Position numbers and translations under genes: made by a program. Of a stretch of DNA of 64,000 nt, positions 26,716 to 35,430 are shown piece by piece (position 1 is the stretch's first letter; each line of letters starts with the position of its first letter). The DNA comes from Acanthopleuribacter pedis (lineage in GTDB: Bacteria; Acidobacteriota; Holophagae; Acanthopleuribacterales; Acanthopleuribacteraceae). The stretch is taken from assembly GCF_017377855.1 (NCBI RefSeq), contig NZ_JAFREP010000037.1:1-64000 (forward strand), given 5' to 3'. The notes beneath the pieces are model-generated. The model saw nothing but the letters and a program-made list of their open reading frames with translations. It did no database searches and was not told the origin of the DNA.

Positions 26716-27543
26716 ATGAACATTCTGCTGTGCTCTGTGCTGACGACACTGCTGGTTGCCGGTGGGGAGCGTCTCCCCTTCCCCGATCAACCCGACATTT
26801 ATCTGGAGCGTTTTCAAAAACCAGACCGACCGACGCGGGTGTTTTTCCTGGCGCCCCACGAAAACGAACAGGTGGTCAATGACTACCTCGCCAAAAAGGT
26901 CCTGAAAGAGGGCGGCTGCTTTTTGATTTTGCGGCAACGTGGGCAACGTCACTTGTTTTTGAAGGTGGGCGATGCCGAATACGAGGTCGATCCCAACCGC
27001 ATTTTTACCCCGGTCGGGGCCGAAAGCTCCCTGCGCCGTGAGAATCCGGGGCTGAAAGAGCAGCCCGCGCTTTTGGCGCAAGCCGTGGCACGGGCGGTAG
27101 CGGTCGGTGATTTTATCAAAAGCCACATGAACGATTTGCGGCGCGGCTCCATCATTATCGCGGTTCACAACAATACCGACGGCTTCGACGACGACGGCAA
27201 AGGCGGGGTCGGCACGGTTTCGATGGTGCGTTACCAGAAGAAGCTGGATACCGGCGCGGGTTACATCTTGAAGCTGCACCACGGCACCCACGATGAGGAC
27301 GACCTCTTTTTCATCACCAAGAAGCGGGATTTCAAGAAACTCAGGCGTTTGGGTTACAACTTGGTGCTGCAACATCCGCGGGTGGCGGTGGATCCCGATG
27401 AGGACGATGGCTCGCTGTCGGTCTTGTCGGAAAAACGCGGCCTGCGTTACCTGAACATTGAAGCCCAGCGTCGCGAGGGATGCGACCACCTCGATGTGCA
27501 GCAAAAGATGGTCGATCAGGTGTTTCGGTTGGTGCGCCCGTGA
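26716..27543 (+). CDS. Predicted exported M14/AstE-like hydrolase
   Basis: I do not recognise a named family. The 275-residue product begins with a short hydrophobic export signal (MNILLCSVLTTLLVAGG). Three spaced motifs resemble the zinc carboxypeptidase / succinylglutamate desuccinylase fold: APHENEQ (H..E near 48-51), VDPNRIF (near 90-96) and AVHNNTDG (near 149-156). These match the usual HxxE, N-R and later His positions of M14-like enzymes. It overlaps the next gene (MurQ/GKRP-like) by 4 bp. A role near cell-wall turnover is therefore possible but inferred. The ATG has AGGAAGAGGAG upstream. Confidence 0.6.
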   Translation: MNILLCSVLTTLLVAGGERLPFPDQPDIYLERFQKPDRPTRVFFLAPHENEQVVNDYLAKKVLKEGGCFLILRQRGQRHLFLKVGDAEYEVDPNRIFTPVGAESSLRRENPGLKEQPALLAQAVARAVAVGDFIKSHMNDLRRGSIIIAVHNNTDGFDDDGKGGVGTVSMVRYQKKLDTGAGYILKLHHGTHDEDDLFFITKKRDFKKLRRLGYNLVLQHPRVAVDPDEDDGSLSVLSEKRGLRYLNIEAQRREGCDHLDVQQKMVDQVFRLVRP

Positions 27544-29075
27544 ATCCCGGGGTGCAGCGGGTTACCGAACAGATTCATCCCTTGACCGAACACCTGGACC
27601 AACAAACCCCGGAAGCGGCTTTGGCCTGCCTGTTCCAAGCCGAGCGGGAACTGTACGAGGAACATGCCTGGGGACCCGGGCTTTTGGACCCCGCATTTTT
27701 GGCCGATTTAGAACGTTTGGCGGCAAAGATTGCGACCGTAACGGCCGATCCCGAGGGCCGCGTGATTTTCGCCGGGGCCGGGACCAGCGGGCGGCTGGCT
27801 TGTTTGGCCGCGACCCAGTGGGCGCGGAACTACGGGTCGCAGGCGGGCAAGGTTCACGGGCTGTTGGCCGGTGGATGGGCCGCCTATTACCACGCCAAGG
27901 AAGTGGTCGAAGACAGCGTTGCCGTTGGTCAGGCCGATATCGCACCCTTGCTGGCGGGTCCCGGACCCGTGGTTTACATCGGCATAAGTTGCGGTCTATC
28001 AGCGGCTTATGTCGCCGGTCAGCTTGCTTTGTGTCGCCGCCGTGCACATACCACCACGGTTGTTTTGGGGTTTACGCCGCCGGATACCGCTGTCGACCGA
28101 ACCTTGCCCGGATTGCCGCCCGAAACGGGGTCGATGCGTGCCCTGATCGCGGCTTTGGCGACCGACGCCGATGCCTTTGTGTTAACGCCGATGATTGGCG
28201 CGGAACCCATCGCGGGCTCCACCCGCATGAAAGGCGGCAGCGCGACCCGAATCCTTTTGGACGGGCTCGCTTTTCCCGGTCGTATTCGGGCGCGGTTGGC
28301 GCAATACCAGGTGTTGCTCCAACAGCTGCAGCGACAATCGCTGGGCGAGGTGGTCGCTTGGGCCGGCGAAACCTTGAAACGCGGCGGATCCTTAACTTAT
28401 GTGGCGGCCGGTGAGACGGCGCCGATGGCGCTGCTGGACGCCAGCGAGTGTCCGCCGACCTTTGGCGCCCAACCCTTCCAGGTGCAAGCCGTTTGCGCGG
28501 GGTTGGCCGAACAGTTGCCCGACTTTGACGGGACCGACCACGATTTGGCCGCCTATCAGCGGCGGGCTCGGGTCGAGGACGGCTTTGTTTGGATGGCGGG
28601 CGCGGCAGCTGATCCGGCTTTGGCCGCGTGGCGCAAGGACCTGGCGGCGGATGCGATCCGATCATTGCCCCCCTTCCCTACCCATCTGTTCGATGCAGGT
28701 ACCCTTATGGGACCCCTCCGCGATCTGTGGTTCAAATGGCAATGCAACGCGCTATCCACCCTGGCTTTTGTGGCCTACGGCAAGGTGCTCGGTAACCGCA
28801 TGGTCGATTTACGCATCTCCAATCAGAAGTTGTGGCATCGCGGTATCGGCCTAATCGCGGATTTGGCGGTGGTTTCCAGCCAACAGGCGGAGGACGCGCT
28901 GCACCGCGCGCTCGGGCAAACAGCCGAAACGCCGCTGGACGACAAAATCCGAGCGGCGGTAAGAAGTGAACGGTTGATTACCCGCGCGGTGTTAACCGCC
29001 CGTGGCTGGGATCCCGAGGCGGCCAGGGCCGAAATAGCCCGCGAACCGCGCTTGGTTTCGCTTTTAACCCGTTAA
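27540..29075 (+). CDS. Two-SIS-domain protein, MurNAc-6-phosphate etherase / glucokinase-regulator like
   Basis: The 511-residue protein has two SIS sugar-phosphate domains. The first has GAGTSGRLACLAA, ISCGLSAAYVAGQ and the MurQ-like PIAGSTRMKGGSATRILLD. The second carries LLDASECPPTFGAQP, the MurQ signature. Bacterial MurQ is about 300 residues with one SIS domain. This double form resembles animal glucokinase regulatory protein (GKRP), which evolved from MurQ-like ancestors. It may cleave or sense MurNAc-6-phosphate or hexose phosphates. The start is GTG overlapping the previous stop (GTGA); an upstream ATG lies inside the preceding gene and lacks support. Activity cannot be decided from sequence. 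Confidence 0.8.
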   Translation: MNPGVQRVTEQIHPLTEHLDQQTPEAALACLFQAERELYEEHAWGPGLLDPAFLADLERLAAKIATVTADPEGRVIFAGAGTSGRLACLAATQWARNYGSQAGKVHGLLAGGWAAYYHAKEVVEDSVAVGQADIAPLLAGPGPVVYIGISCGLSAAYVAGQLALCRRRAHTTTVVLGFTPPDTAVDRTLPGLPPETGSMRALIAALATDADAFVLTPMIGAEPIAGSTRMKGGSATRILLDGLAFPGRIRARLAQYQVLLQQLQRQSLGEVVAWAGETLKRGGSLTYVAAGETAPMALLDASECPPTFGAQPFQVQAVCAGLAEQLPDFDGTDHDLAAYQRRARVEDGFVWMAGAAADPALAAWRKDLAADAIRSLPPFPTHLFDAGTLMGPLRDLWFKWQCNALSTLAFVAYGKVLGNRMVDLRISNQKLWHRGIGLIADLAVVSSQQAEDALHRALGQTAETPLDDKIRAAVRSERLITRAVLTARGWDPEAARAEIAREPRLVSLLTR

Positions 29076-29113
29076 CAGTGTCCAGCCTATCCCTGTTCGG
29101 CTGGGACGAATCA

Positions 29114-29671
29114 CTACCAATCAAAGTCTTTGCGTTTTATCTTGGCGCGGCGGCCGTCGCGATGATGAAACACCAACCCCTCGGCCAAGGCTCCGGGCTG
29201 GAACAGACTTTCGCATTCGCGTAAAAATTCACGTAGCCCATCATAACCACGGGGCACCTCGGCATAAACCGGGGCGTGAAGGTCGAAGGCGACACATCGG
29301 TGTTGATCTAGGGCTAAGGGATTGCCTTGAATTTTGGGTCCCAACGCCTCGGCTGAATGTTCGCCGTCCGGCCAGGCAGAGACATCGGTATGTTGGACCG
29401 CCTCGAACAGGTAACGATCCGCGGGCGCCTCAGGGTCTGCATCGACGTACCAAGGCTCGAAAATGCCTTGTGCTTTCTGTGTTTTGCCGGGGTTACGTCG
29501 TTTCTCGACGCGGACCACCTGACCCGCGCGAACGGTTAATCGAAGGTTGGTGCCATCGAGTTTTTCAGTAGCACGGCCCTCGCCGTCCAAAACCCATTGG
29601 CAATCGGGATGGGGCCCTTCCGTGACTTTAAAACGAGCGTCCCGAATAAAAAGAGTGGGTATCTTGCGCAT
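29114..29671 (-). CDS. Stand-alone RNA ligase family protein (DUF5565)
   Basis: The 185-residue product matches the DUF5565 RNA-ligase-like family, beginning MRKIPTLFIRD. Covalent nucleotidyltransferase motifs are visible: motif I TEKLDGTN with the predicted AMP-acceptor Lys37, LFEAVQH, a motif III-like CVAFDLH, motif IV EGLVFHH and motif V AKIKRKDF near the C-terminus. It is only a catalytic core with no added DNA- or RNA-binding domain. The ATG at 29671 has AAAGGAGC upstream, which rules out the longer frame. It is convergent with the MurQ-like gene and divergent from the metal-efflux operon. The substrate is unknown; RNA repair is the likely general role. Confidence 0.85.
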   Translation of the reverse strand: MRKIPTLFIRDARFKVTEGPHPDCQWVLDGEGRATEKLDGTNLRLTVRAGQVVRVEKRRNPGKTQKAQGIFEPWYVDADPEAPADRYLFEAVQHTDVSAWPDGEHSAEALGPKIQGNPLALDQHRCVAFDLHAPVYAEVPRGYDGLREFLRECESLFQPGALAEGLVFHHRDGRRAKIKRKDFDW

Positions 29672-29910
29672 AAATAGCTCCTTTGCGTTTTGGTTTCGAG
29701 TCCGTGCACGCAGAGGAGGCGCAAACCTCGCCTGAAATCTAAGGTGGATCCTTGGTGGTGTCAAGCGGCACCGATCAAGGAATCCCAGGCTAACAACGAG
29801 GTAGGGTCAATCCATTTTATTTAATCAATTGCGATGCAATACTTTAGCTCTTTTGGCGAAAGTGCAAAAAAAATGGCAACCCGAACCTCCCTGATTGCGT
29901 TAGGATGAGG

Positions 29911-29930
29911 AGTGTCGCATTTGTGACACT
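29911..29930. promoter_or_regulatory. Inverted repeat AGTGTC-N8-GACACT, candidate operator
   Basis: A 20-bp site with perfect 6-bp arms lies just upstream of the Shine-Dalgarno of the His-rich gene that opens the metal-efflux operon. It could bind a metal-responsive repressor. No regulator gene is adjacent. Following T residues also allow a weak hairpin terminator. Confidence 0.45.
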
Positions 29931-29947
29931 TTTTGTGAGGGAACCTG

Positions 29948-30382
29948 ATGATTACCGGCCGCAAACAATCAGCTACCGCCTGGCTCACCATCGCCCTATT
30001 GTTTGGGGTGCAGGCTTGGCTGGTCCATCACAAGGCCGCCGATCATCATCACTTAGCCCATGGGGGGCACCACCACGAAACGCGTCTTTTGACCCCGCAA
30101 GACCTGCTGCAATGGGCTTTGGCGCAGACAACAGGCACATCCCATTCCCACGATGATCACCCGGTCCACCCAGACGAGGATCACGAGATTACCTCGGCCC
30201 CCTTGCGCAAAACGGAACCGGTCTCACTCGGTTTACCGGTTTTATGTCTCGAGCAGCCCCTGTTGTTGGTGGCGCCCGAGCCGCTGCCTTGGGAAACCCT
30301 TGTTTCGGATCAAGACGTCCCGCGCCATGGCGTCTCCCCAACCAGGCAGCCCCGCGCCCCGCCCCTGTTTTTTGTTGTCTAA
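29948..30382 (+). CDS. Small His-rich membrane-anchored or exported protein
   Basis: A 144-residue protein of no family I can name. Residues about 11-25 are hydrophobic (TAWLTIALLFGVQAWLV), a signal or anchor. Two His/Asp-rich metal-binding stretches follow: HHKAADHHHLAHGGHHHE and HSHDDHPVHPDEDHE. The rest is Pro-rich. Small His-rich proteins often precede RND metal-efflux genes and may chaperone or buffer metal in the periplasm. The ATG has GAGGGAA upstream. It is 36 bp from the adaptor gene and probably in the same operon. Confidence 0.75.
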   Translation: MITGRKQSATAWLTIALLFGVQAWLVHHKAADHHHLAHGGHHHETRLLTPQDLLQWALAQTTGTSHSHDDHPVHPDEDHEITSAPLRKTEPVSLGLPVLCLEQPLLLVAPEPLPWETLVSDQDVPRHGVSPTRQPRAPPLFFVV

Positions 30383-30418
30383 ACTGTAAAAACGACATCA
30401 AACAGGAGTATGAGTTTC

Positions 30419-32062
30419 ATGGATAAGCTTTTTCTTTCCATGAGCTTGGCTTTGTTTCTGGTCGGATGTAGCCATGTGCCGCACGGTCATCACGCCGGCG
30501 CGGATCATCAGGGCCACGACGATCAGGGTCATGCTCATGACGATCACGGACACGGTCACGACACCGTCGTTCGCCAAGTGACGCTGTACAATGAACAGCA
30601 CGAATTTTTTGTAGAACATCCCCCGCTGGTCGCGGGTCAAGCCGCTGAATTTACCATCCACCTCACCCGTCTGGCGGACTGGCAACCGGAACAAGCGCCG
30701 GTCGTGGGGATTCGCCTTTCCCGTGGTGAAGGCGCCGCCGTCGCGGTTCAGGCCGCGCGTGGCGGCCAAGCCGGCATTTACACCGCCGAGGCCACCCCTG
30801 CAAGCGCGGGTGCCTGGTCCGTGACCTATTCCCTTGCCGGGGACCCACCCAGCCGCGTAACCCAAAACAAAGTTACCGTTTACGCCGATCAACATGCCGC
30901 CGACCACGCGGATGAGGGCGCCGAAAATCAGCCCGCGCTCAACCTGTTTTCACCGCTGAATCAGATGCTGCAAGCGCCGGCCGAGGAAGGCGAAGAGATT
31001 GTTTACCTCAAACAGCAACAATGGTTGGCGCCGTTCCGATCAGAGCCGCTGAACCAACGTGTGTTCCGCGAGGCCGTCGAGGCGCCTGCGCAAATCGAGG
31101 CGCGTTCCGGGGGCGAAGCGATGATTCACGCCCCCTTGGGTGGAAGGTTGCTGGCCGGAAACACGACCTGGCCGGAATTTGGACGGCGGGTCCAACAAGG
31201 CCGTCCCTTGGCCCTCCTGCAACCGCGCTTTCAGGAAGCAGAGGATCCCGCGGCGCTTGAACTGGCCCTGCAACAGGCGCGTCTGGATCATGATTTCGCG
31301 GTTAAAGATCTGGCCCGGATAAAAAGGTTACACCGCGAAGGGGTGGCCGCGGTTGAAACCCTGCAACGCGCCGAACTGACCGAGGCCGATCACCGTGCTG
31401 AGAAACAGGCCGCGCAACAGCGACAAACCCAGTTCGCGCGCTTACAAGCCGGAAATGACGCCGGCATTGCACGGGGTATTGCGCTTACCGCGCCGATTAG
31501 CGGCACCATTGTCGCGGCCCATGCGGTGCAGGGTGCGCTGGTTACGGAGGATGAGGTCCTTTGGCACCTGGTCGATCTCGAACGGGTTTGGCTGACCGTC
31601 CAGGTCTCGGAAAGCGAGATCCATCGCGTGCCGGAACAGGCGGTCGCCTGGTTCGTGCCCCCTGGCGGGGATCAAGCGGTGGCGGGGCGTTTGGTGGTGG
31701 TCGGTGGTTCGGTCGACCCACGACGGCGCACGGTGCCGGTTATTTTCGAGGTTCCCAACGCGGAAGGTCTTCTCAAAATCGGCATGCATGTCAAAGCTTG
31801 GATTGGCACCGGCAACACCACGCGGGGCTGGGCCGTGCCCCATGCCGCGCTCATGGAGGAAGCGGGACAAACCGTGGTGTATGCCCAAATCAACGGTGAA
31901 ACTTTTTCGCGCCGTGTGGTTCAGGTCGGTCAGCGCGACGGCACCCACGCCCACATCCGCTCCGGCTTGGCTGGTGTCAAACGAATCGTGACCCAAGGGA
32001 CCTACCAACTGCATTTGGCCGGCAACACCACCGCGGTGCCCGATCACGGCCACGTGCACTAA
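30419..32062 (+). CDS. RND efflux periplasmic adaptor lipoprotein (CusB/CzcB type)
   Basis: A membrane-fusion protein of 547 residues. A lipobox (ALFLVGC) is followed by a very His/Asp-rich N-terminal segment (HGHHAGADHQGHDDQGH and more), then a beta-domain. Next come a lipoyl/barrel-sandwich region (AMIHAPLGGRLLAGN), an alpha-helical hairpin with many Gln/Ala/Glu residues (about 280-345), the second lipoyl half (LTAPISGTIVAAHAVQGALV) and a C-terminal membrane-proximal domain. ATG 30419 has AGGAG 10 bases upstream; ATG 30410 is only 1 base from it. It partners the RND pump that follows. The substrate is probably a divalent metal such as Zn, Co or Cu, inferred from the His content. Confidence 0.88.
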   Translation: MDKLFLSMSLALFLVGCSHVPHGHHAGADHQGHDDQGHAHDDHGHGHDTVVRQVTLYNEQHEFFVEHPPLVAGQAAEFTIHLTRLADWQPEQAPVVGIRLSRGEGAAVAVQAARGGQAGIYTAEATPASAGAWSVTYSLAGDPPSRVTQNKVTVYADQHAADHADEGAENQPALNLFSPLNQMLQAPAEEGEEIVYLKQQQWLAPFRSEPLNQRVFREAVEAPAQIEARSGGEAMIHAPLGGRLLAGNTTWPEFGRRVQQGRPLALLQPRFQEAEDPAALELALQQARLDHDFAVKDLARIKRLHREGVAAVETLQRAELTEADHRAEKQAAQQRQTQFARLQAGNDAGIARGIALTAPISGTIVAAHAVQGALVTEDEVLWHLVDLERVWLTVQVSESEIHRVPEQAVAWFVPPGGDQAVAGRLVVVGGSVDPRRRTVPVIFEVPNAEGLLKIGMHVKAWIGTGNTTRGWAVPHAALMEEAGQTVVYAQINGETFSRRVVQVGQRDGTHAHIRSGLAGVKRIVTQGTYQLHLAGNTTAVPDHGHVH

Positions 32063-32139
32063 GGGGGCGCCTTGATTTTGAAAACCAACAAACCATTCGC
32101 CCTTCACCTTTGCCTCGAGACAGGTTTCGGGGGTGCGCC

Positions 32140-35100
32140 GTGATTGACAGCATTATGTGGTGGTCCCTAAAGAACCGCGCGCTGGTGCTTGCCGCCGCCG
32201 TGCTCCTGCTCGGCTGGGGTGCCTACCGCGCCCTGACCATGCCCGTCGACGTGTTTCCCGACCTGACGGCTCCCACCGTCACCGTGTTGACCGAGGCCCA
32301 CGGAATGGCGCCCGAGGAAGTCGAAACCCTGATCACCTTTCCGATTGAAACCGCGCTCAACGGTGCCGCCGGGGTGCGTCGGGTGCGTTCCTCCAGCGGC
32401 GTCGGCATTTCCGTGGTGTGGGTCGAGTTTAATTGGGATATGGACATCTTCCGCGCCCGTCAAATTGTGGCCGAAAAGCTCCAATTGGCGCGCGGAGCGT
32501 TGCCAAAAGACATCGAACCCCCGGTGATGGCACCGGTTTCGTCGATCATGGGCGAAATCATGTTTATCGCCCTTGCCGGCGAGGACCCGCAAGAACTCAA
32601 AACTTTGGCTGATTGGGTCGTGCGACGGCGCTTGCTTGCCGTGCCGGGCGTGTCTCAGGTTGTGCCCATCGGCGGCGATACCAAGCAGTACCAGGTGTTG
32701 CTCAACCCGGACCGTCTGCTCGCCTTCAATCTCACGGTAAACGAGGTGGTCGACGCCGTTCGCGGCAGCAACCAAAATACCTCGGCCGGGTTTTACCACG
32801 AGGGCGGCCGTGAATACCTCATTCACGGCTGGGGACGGATCCGCGACGCCGCCGACTTGGAACAGGCGCTGGTCACGATGCGCGAGGGTGCGCCGGTTCG
32901 GGTGAAAGACCTGGGTTCGGTGCGGCTGGGTGCGGCTTTAAAGCGCGGTGAGGGTGCGCTTAACGGGCGCGCCGCGGTGGTGATCGGTATTCAAAAGCAA
33001 CCCGACGCCAATACCCTCACCCTGACGGCCGAGCTTGACAGCGTGCTCGACGATATTCAAGGCGGTTTGCCGGAAGGGGTCACCGTGGCCCGCGATATGT
33101 TCCGCCAAGCCGATTTCATTGAAGTGGCGGTCGCCAATGTTCGCGATGCATTGCTGGAAGGCGCCCTGTTGGTGGTTTTGGTCATGTTCGTCTTTTTGGT
33201 GGACAGCCGTGCGACCACCATCACCGTGATTGCCATTCCCCTCTCCCTTGCCGCCGCGGTGCTGACCCTTCACCTCTTTGGCGCCACCATCAACACCATG
33301 ACGCTTGGCGGTATGGCGATTGCCATCGGTGCCTTGGTCGACGATGCCGTGATTGACGTGGAAAACGTGGTGCGTCGGCTGCGGGAGAATGCGGCCCGCG
33401 AGACACCGGAGCCGATGCTGCGCGTGGTGTTTGAAGCCGGCCGCGAAATCCGCGTTTCCATTGTGTTCGCCACCGTTATTATTGTTTTGGTGTTTCTGCC
33501 GTTGTTCTTCTTGAGCGGCGTGGAGGGTCGGCTGCTGCAACCCTTGGGTTTGGCGTACATTGTCTCGCTTGGGGCTTCGCTTGTGACCGCCCTGACCGTG
33601 ACCCCGGTGCTGTGTTCCCTGTGGTTGACGCGTCGGAAGACGCTTGAACGGGCGCACGACGGCAGGGTGATCGCTTGGCTTAAAGGACTGTATCGTCCGG
33701 TTTTGCAACGGCTGCTGCCCGCATGGCGACGGGTCACCTTGCCCGCCTTGCTGTTGACCGTCGCCGCCGTCATCTGGTTAGCAAACACGGGGCGTTCGTT
33801 CTTGCCCGATTTCAACGAGGGGACCTTAACCATCAGTGCCGTGACATTGCCAGGGACCTCCTTGGAGGAATCGGACGCCGTTGGGCGCATGGTCGAAACC
33901 CTGTTGGCTCGCCACGAGGAGGTGGTTTCGACCGCCCGCCGTACCGGGCGTGCTGAATTAGACGAACACGCCCAAGGCGTGAACGCCTCGGAAATCGACG
34001 TGCGATTGCGGCCGACGGAACGTTCGAAGGACGCCTTTTTAGCCGCCTTGCGGGACGACTTCGCCCTCATCCCCGGCACGAACGTCACCATCGGCCAGCC
34101 GATCTCCCACCGCATCGACCACATGCTTTCGGGGACCCGCGCCAACATCGCCGTCAAAATCTTCGGTGAGGACTTGCACGCGTTACGGCGATTGGCGCAA
34201 CAGGTCAAAACCGCGATGGAAGGGGTCGCCGGCGTTGTGGACTTGTCGGTGGAACAGCAGGCCCCGATTCCCTACGTGGCGTTTAACCTCAACCGGGAGG
34301 CGATCGCACGGTACGGACTAACCGTTCATGCGGTGAGCGAAACCATCGAAACAGCGTTTGTCGGTCAGGAAGTTTCACGGGTGCTCGAGGGTCGTGCCGC
34401 GTTCGATTTGGTGGTTCGTTTGGCCGAGGCACCGCGTGACGATGTGAACCGATTGCGACGACTCACCGTGGTGACGCCGAGCGGGGCCCATGTCCCTTTA
34501 CACGTTTTGGCCGATATCCGCAAAACCACCGGGGTGAACACCATTAGCCGCGAAAACGTGCAGCGCAAAATCGTGGTGATGTGCAACGTCGCCGGTCGCG
34601 ATTTAAGCCATGTGGTGGCAGACATCCAGGAGGCGGTAAACCGCGATGTTCAGCGCCCGGTCGGCACCCATATCAGTTATGGCGGTCAGTTCGAAAGCGC
34701 GGTTCAAGCCGGCCGTACCCTTTCGTTGCTCGGGGTGGCGGTCATTGCCGGCATATTTTTGTTGTTGTGTTGGTCGCTGGGTACGGTACGGGATGCCTTG
34801 CTGGTGATGGTGAACTTGCCGTTCGCCCTGATCGGCGGCGTGGTGGGCGTGTACCTTGGCGGTGGGACCTTGAGTATCGCCGCGGTGATTGGGTTTATTA
34901 CCTTGTTTGGTATCGCAACTCGCAACGGTATTCTTCTGGTCTCCCACATTCAGCACCTCATGATGATGGAAGGGGTCACCCGTTTGCGAGAGGCCGTGGA
35001 ACGCGCGGCGTTGGAGCGCCTCGCCCCTATTTTGATGACCGCCCTGAGCGCGGCGTTGGCGCTGGTCCCCCTCGCGATGAAAGCCGGTCAGCCGGGCGGA

Positions 35101-35229
35101 GAGATCGAGGCGCCGATGGCCGTGGTGATTTTGTGTGGCCTGACCACCTCAACCTTGCTGAATTTGATCGTGGTGCCCGTGCTCTACGCCAGATTCGGCC
35201 GCGAACCACGTAAGACATTATCTACCTAA
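32140..35229 (+). CDS. Heavy-metal RND efflux pump (CusA/CzcA type)
   Basis: Inner-membrane proton-driven pump, 1029 residues. The typical HME-RND N-terminus is MIDSIMWWSLKNRALVL when started at GTG 32140, with MPVDVFPDLTAPTVTVLTEA following. TM4 carries GALVDDAVIDVENVVRRLRE, a double-Asp variant of the HME proton-relay motif. Late TM segments include FITLFGIATRNGILLV. The upstream TTG at 32110 would add 10 residues with no family match. It is 77 bp from the adaptor gene. No outer-membrane channel gene (CusC/TolC type) follows, so one must be shared from elsewhere. Metal specificity is not readable with confidence. Confidence 0.9.
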   Translation: MIDSIMWWSLKNRALVLAAAVLLLGWGAYRALTMPVDVFPDLTAPTVTVLTEAHGMAPEEVETLITFPIETALNGAAGVRRVRSSSGVGISVVWVEFNWDMDIFRARQIVAEKLQLARGALPKDIEPPVMAPVSSIMGEIMFIALAGEDPQELKTLADWVVRRRLLAVPGVSQVVPIGGDTKQYQVLLNPDRLLAFNLTVNEVVDAVRGSNQNTSAGFYHEGGREYLIHGWGRIRDAADLEQALVTMREGAPVRVKDLGSVRLGAALKRGEGALNGRAAVVIGIQKQPDANTLTLTAELDSVLDDIQGGLPEGVTVARDMFRQADFIEVAVANVRDALLEGALLVVLVMFVFLVDSRATTITVIAIPLSLAAAVLTLHLFGATINTMTLGGMAIAIGALVDDAVIDVENVVRRLRENAARETPEPMLRVVFEAGREIRVSIVFATVIIVLVFLPLFFLSGVEGRLLQPLGLAYIVSLGASLVTALTVTPVLCSLWLTRRKTLERAHDGRVIAWLKGLYRPVLQRLLPAWRRVTLPALLLTVAAVIWLANTGRSFLPDFNEGTLTISAVTLPGTSLEESDAVGRMVETLLARHEEVVSTARRTGRAELDEHAQGVNASEIDVRLRPTERSKDAFLAALRDDFALIPGTNVTIGQPISHRIDHMLSGTRANIAVKIFGEDLHALRRLAQQVKTAMEGVAGVVDLSVEQQAPIPYVAFNLNREAIARYGLTVHAVSETIETAFVGQEVSRVLEGRAAFDLVVRLAEAPRDDVNRLRRLTVVTPSGAHVPLHVLADIRKTTGVNTISRENVQRKIVVMCNVAGRDLSHVVADIQEAVNRDVQRPVGTHISYGGQFESAVQAGRTLSLLGVAVIAGIFLLLCWSLGTVRDALLVMVNLPFALIGGVVGVYLGGGTLSIAAVIGFITLFGIATRNGILLVSHIQHLMMMEGVTRLREAVERAALERLAPILMTALSAALALVPLAMKAGQPGGEIEAPMAVVILCGLTTSTLLNLIVVPVLYARFGREPRKTLST

Positions 35230-35388
35230 AGGCACGGAGAAAATCATGGCGAACCCATTCAAGACTTTATAGGGTTTCCTGAAGGACAAAAGTCTTACCG
35301 GTTCTTTCTGGAGCGCTGAGCAAGACTTTATGTGCGAGGTGGGTAGTCTTGGCCCGTGAGCGGCCTGGGATTCTTCTCAACGAAAACA

Positions 35389-35430
35389 AAAAGTGCCCTC
35401 GCCCCTCTGTTGAAATGCGAGGGCACTTTT
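35389..35430 (+). terminator. Strong bidirectional terminator hairpin
   Basis: AAAAGTGCCCTCGC (35389-35402) is perfectly complementary to GCGAGGGCACTTTT (35417-35430), with A-run and T-run on both sides. It lies 160 bp after the RND pump stop and probably ends that operon. Confidence 0.9.

Noticed and set aside
35265..35345. Possible small gene after the RND pump
   Set aside because: No open frame with a start signal. The strong terminator that follows fits simple end-of-operon sequence.
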